The notes beneath the pieces are model-generated. The model saw nothing but the letters and a program-made list of their open reading frames with translations, searched no databases and was not told the DNA's origin. From assembly GCA_964532225.1 (NCBI GenBank), contig CAZHHM010000021.1, forward strand, positions 1-32,234: a stretch of DNA of 32,234 nt, read 5' to 3'. Position 1 is the first letter of the stretch. Each line of letters starts with the position of its first letter. The translations under genes and the position numbers were made by a program. This stretch comes from CAZHHM01 sp964532225. GTDB taxonomy: Bacteria > Margulisbacteria > WOR-1 > JAKLHX01. Shown here piece after piece: positions 30,958-32,234 of the stretch.

Positions 30958-32101
30958 GAGAAAAGTGTGTGTTGTTACGGGTTCAAGGGCTGAGTACGGC
31001 CTTTTGAGCGGGCTTATGAAGGCAATAAGCAATGATAGCAGCCTGAAGCTTCAGACTGTCGTGACAGGTTCGCACCTTTCAAATAAGTTCGGCAATACGT
31101 TCAAAGAGATTCTAAAGGACGGTTTTAAGATCGACGTAAAAGCGGATCTTAAGCTTATAGGTGACAGGCCGGAGGATATCGCCTCTGCAACAGGTTTTGC
31201 GGTTTCAGGGCTCGCAAAAGCTTTTTTAAAACTTAGACCGGATATCATTGTTCTCCTGGGTGACAGGTATGAAATACTGGGAGCGGCTGTTGCGGCTGCT
31301 TTGCTAAAAATACCCGTAGCGCATCTTCACGGCGGAGAGGTGACGAGAGGCGCCAACGACGACATGATGAGGCATGCGATAACCAAACTTTCATATCTTC
31401 ATTTCGTCTGCCACAAGGATTACGCAAAAAGGGTCATCCAGATGGGCGAAGAACGTTCCAGGGTCTTCAATGTGGGGGCTCTCGGTATCGACAACATAAA
31501 GAAGACAAAGCTGATGGGGAAGAAAGAACTTGAGACCTCGCTGAAGGTGAAGCTAGATAACACGGCTTTGGTCACTTTCCATCCGACGACAATGGAACCC
31601 GGAAAGGCTAAAGAGCAGATAAACGCGCTCCTTTCAGCCCTTTCTAAGACAGATATGGCATTTGTTATTACAATGCCGAACGCTGATGCCGAGAATACTT
31701 CTATATCGTCAGCTATATCTTCTTTCGAGATAAAGCACCCTGACAAAGCAAAAGCTTTCACTTCACTTGGTCAGCTGAGATTCTTGTCTTTGATGGAGCA
31801 CTCAAAGATGGTGATAGGCAACTCTTCGAGCGGGATCATCGAGGCCCCTTCGTTCAAAATACCCGTGATCAATATCGGGTCACGTCAGGACGGAAGGATA
31901 AAGGCGGCCAACGTTATCGATTGCGGGAACTCAAAAGAGGAGATCCTGAAAGCGGTTAAAAAGGCTCGGTCCAAAGATTTCATAAGGTCCCTGAGATCGC
32001 TCAAGAACCCTTTCGGGGACGGCAATACGGCATCGAAGATAGCTGGAATACTGAGGAAAGTCGACCTCAGCGATATCAAAAAGGATTTTAAGGACCTATG
32101 A
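30947..32101 (+). CDS. legG: Hydrolysing nucleotide-sugar 2-epimerase (LegG/NeuC family)
   Basis: A 384-residue GT-B-fold enzyme. It begins 'KVCVVTGSRAEYGLLSGLMKAI' and has 'PDIIVLLGDRYEILGAAVAAALLKIPVAHLHGGEVTRGANDDMMRHAITKLSYLHF', with 'GDRYE' at G105-E109. 'VGALGIDNI' and 'VIGNSSSGIIEAPSFKIPVINIGSRQDGRI' follow, all family hallmarks. It inverts C2 and releases the nucleotide, giving 6-deoxy-2,4-diamino-mannose derivatives for nonulosonic acid synthesis. GAGGAAAT precedes the ATG, which overlaps the legC stop by 11 bases. NeuC for sialic acid is the alternative, but legB and legC before it favour LegG. Confidence 0.93.
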   Translation: MPAKRKVCVVTGSRAEYGLLSGLMKAISNDSSLKLQTVVTGSHLSNKFGNTFKEILKDGFKIDVKADLKLIGDRPEDIASATGFAVSGLAKAFLKLRPDIIVLLGDRYEILGAAVAAALLKIPVAHLHGGEVTRGANDDMMRHAITKLSYLHFVCHKDYAKRVIQMGEERSRVFNVGALGIDNIKKTKLMGKKELETSLKVKLDNTALVTFHPTTMEPGKAKEQINALLSALSKTDMAFVITMPNADAENTSISSAISSFEIKHPDKAKAFTSLGQLRFLSLMEHSKMVIGNSSSGIIEAPSFKIPVINIGSRQDGRIKAANVIDCGNSKEEILKAVKKARSKDFIRSLRSLKNPFGDGNTASKIAGILRKVDLSDIKKDFKDL

Positions 32102-32234
32102 GCACAAAAGAAAAGATCGTACTTGTCGGGGCCGGAGGGCATTTCAAGGTCATCTCAGAGGCGATCGAGGCGGCAGGGCAGTATGAGATCGCGGGTATAG
32201 TGGATTCGGACCCGACTACACGGCTTGTGAAAGG
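32098..32234 (+). CDS. N-terminal fragment of a PglD/NeuD-like acetyltransferase (probable LegH role)
   Basis: The gene starts with an ATGA overlap on legG and runs off the right edge, so only about 45 residues are visible. 'KIVLVGAGGHFKVISEAIEAAGQYEIAGIVDSDP' is the nucleotide-sugar-binding Rossmann-like domain that precedes the hexapeptide beta-helix in PglD, NeuD and PerB. In the legionaminic pathway LegH of this family N-acetylates the amino group installed by LegC, which fits this position. The catalytic beta-helix is outside the window, so activity cannot be judged. Confidence 0.85.
   Translation, partial: MSTKEKIVLVGAGGHFKVISEAIEAAGQYEIAGIVDSDPTTRLVK

Overview
This window looks like a chromosomal surface-glycan biosynthesis locus from an uncultured bacterium, most likely with a Gram-negative type envelope. 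Every convincing gene lies on the + strand. Starts and stops usually overlap (GTGA, ATGA or TGATG junctions) or are separated by fewer than about 35 bases, so most of the window reads as one long polycistronic unit. I cannot name the species. The moderate GC content, the S23/IVP-type four-helix-bundle gene among repeats and the dense mix of sugar-modifying enzymes would suit several uncultured lineages. That is only an impression.

Region 1 (1-10582) starts with the tail of a glycosyltransferase-like gene. It continues with a DegT-type sugar aminotransferase, two GNAT acetyltransferases and a compact acyl-carrier module: FkbH-like HAD protein, methyltransferase, acyl carrier protein, PhaJ/MaoC-like dehydratase and SDR reductase. 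A PseA/WbpG-type N-acetyl-sugar amidotransferase follows, overlapping an amidase-signature enzyme, then a large GT-B-like protein. I infer that this block builds and attaches unusual acyl and amidino groups to an amino sugar.

Region 2 (10584-27806) holds an exporter-type ABC flippase, a second large GT-B-like protein, two left-handed beta-helix acetyltransferases, a NodU/CmcH carbamoyltransferase, two GT2 and one GT4 glycosyltransferases, and an epimerase resembling dTDP-L-rhamnose 4-epimerase. It also has an AsnB-type amidotransferase, a heparinase II/III-like lyase, UDP-glucose dehydrogenase, an AT-rich methyltransferase that stands out from its neighbours, and an RmlD-like reductase. Together these predict assembly, decoration and membrane translocation of a lipid-linked oligosaccharide containing deoxysugar and uronic-acid-derived residues. 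No Wzy polymerase, Wzm/Wzt pair or initiating phosphoglycosyltransferase is visible.

Region 3 (27807-28793) is the main gap in coding. A four-helix-bundle gene lies between two direct copies of an unusual element. Each copy consists of short tandem 13-14-base units arranged as two complementary arms around a small apical hairpin. Just before the next gene is a strong sigma-70-like promoter with two dyads sharing TCAAT/ATTGA half-sites.

Region 4 (28794-32234) is a new transcription unit: legB, legC, legG and the start of a PglD/NeuD-like acyltransferase. These are the early steps toward legionaminic acid or a related nonulosonic acid. The condensing synthase (NeuB/LegI) and CMP-transferase (LegF) are not in the window and may lie beyond its right end. 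legC carries an 8-base tandem repeat tract inside its coding sequence, a possible slippage site.
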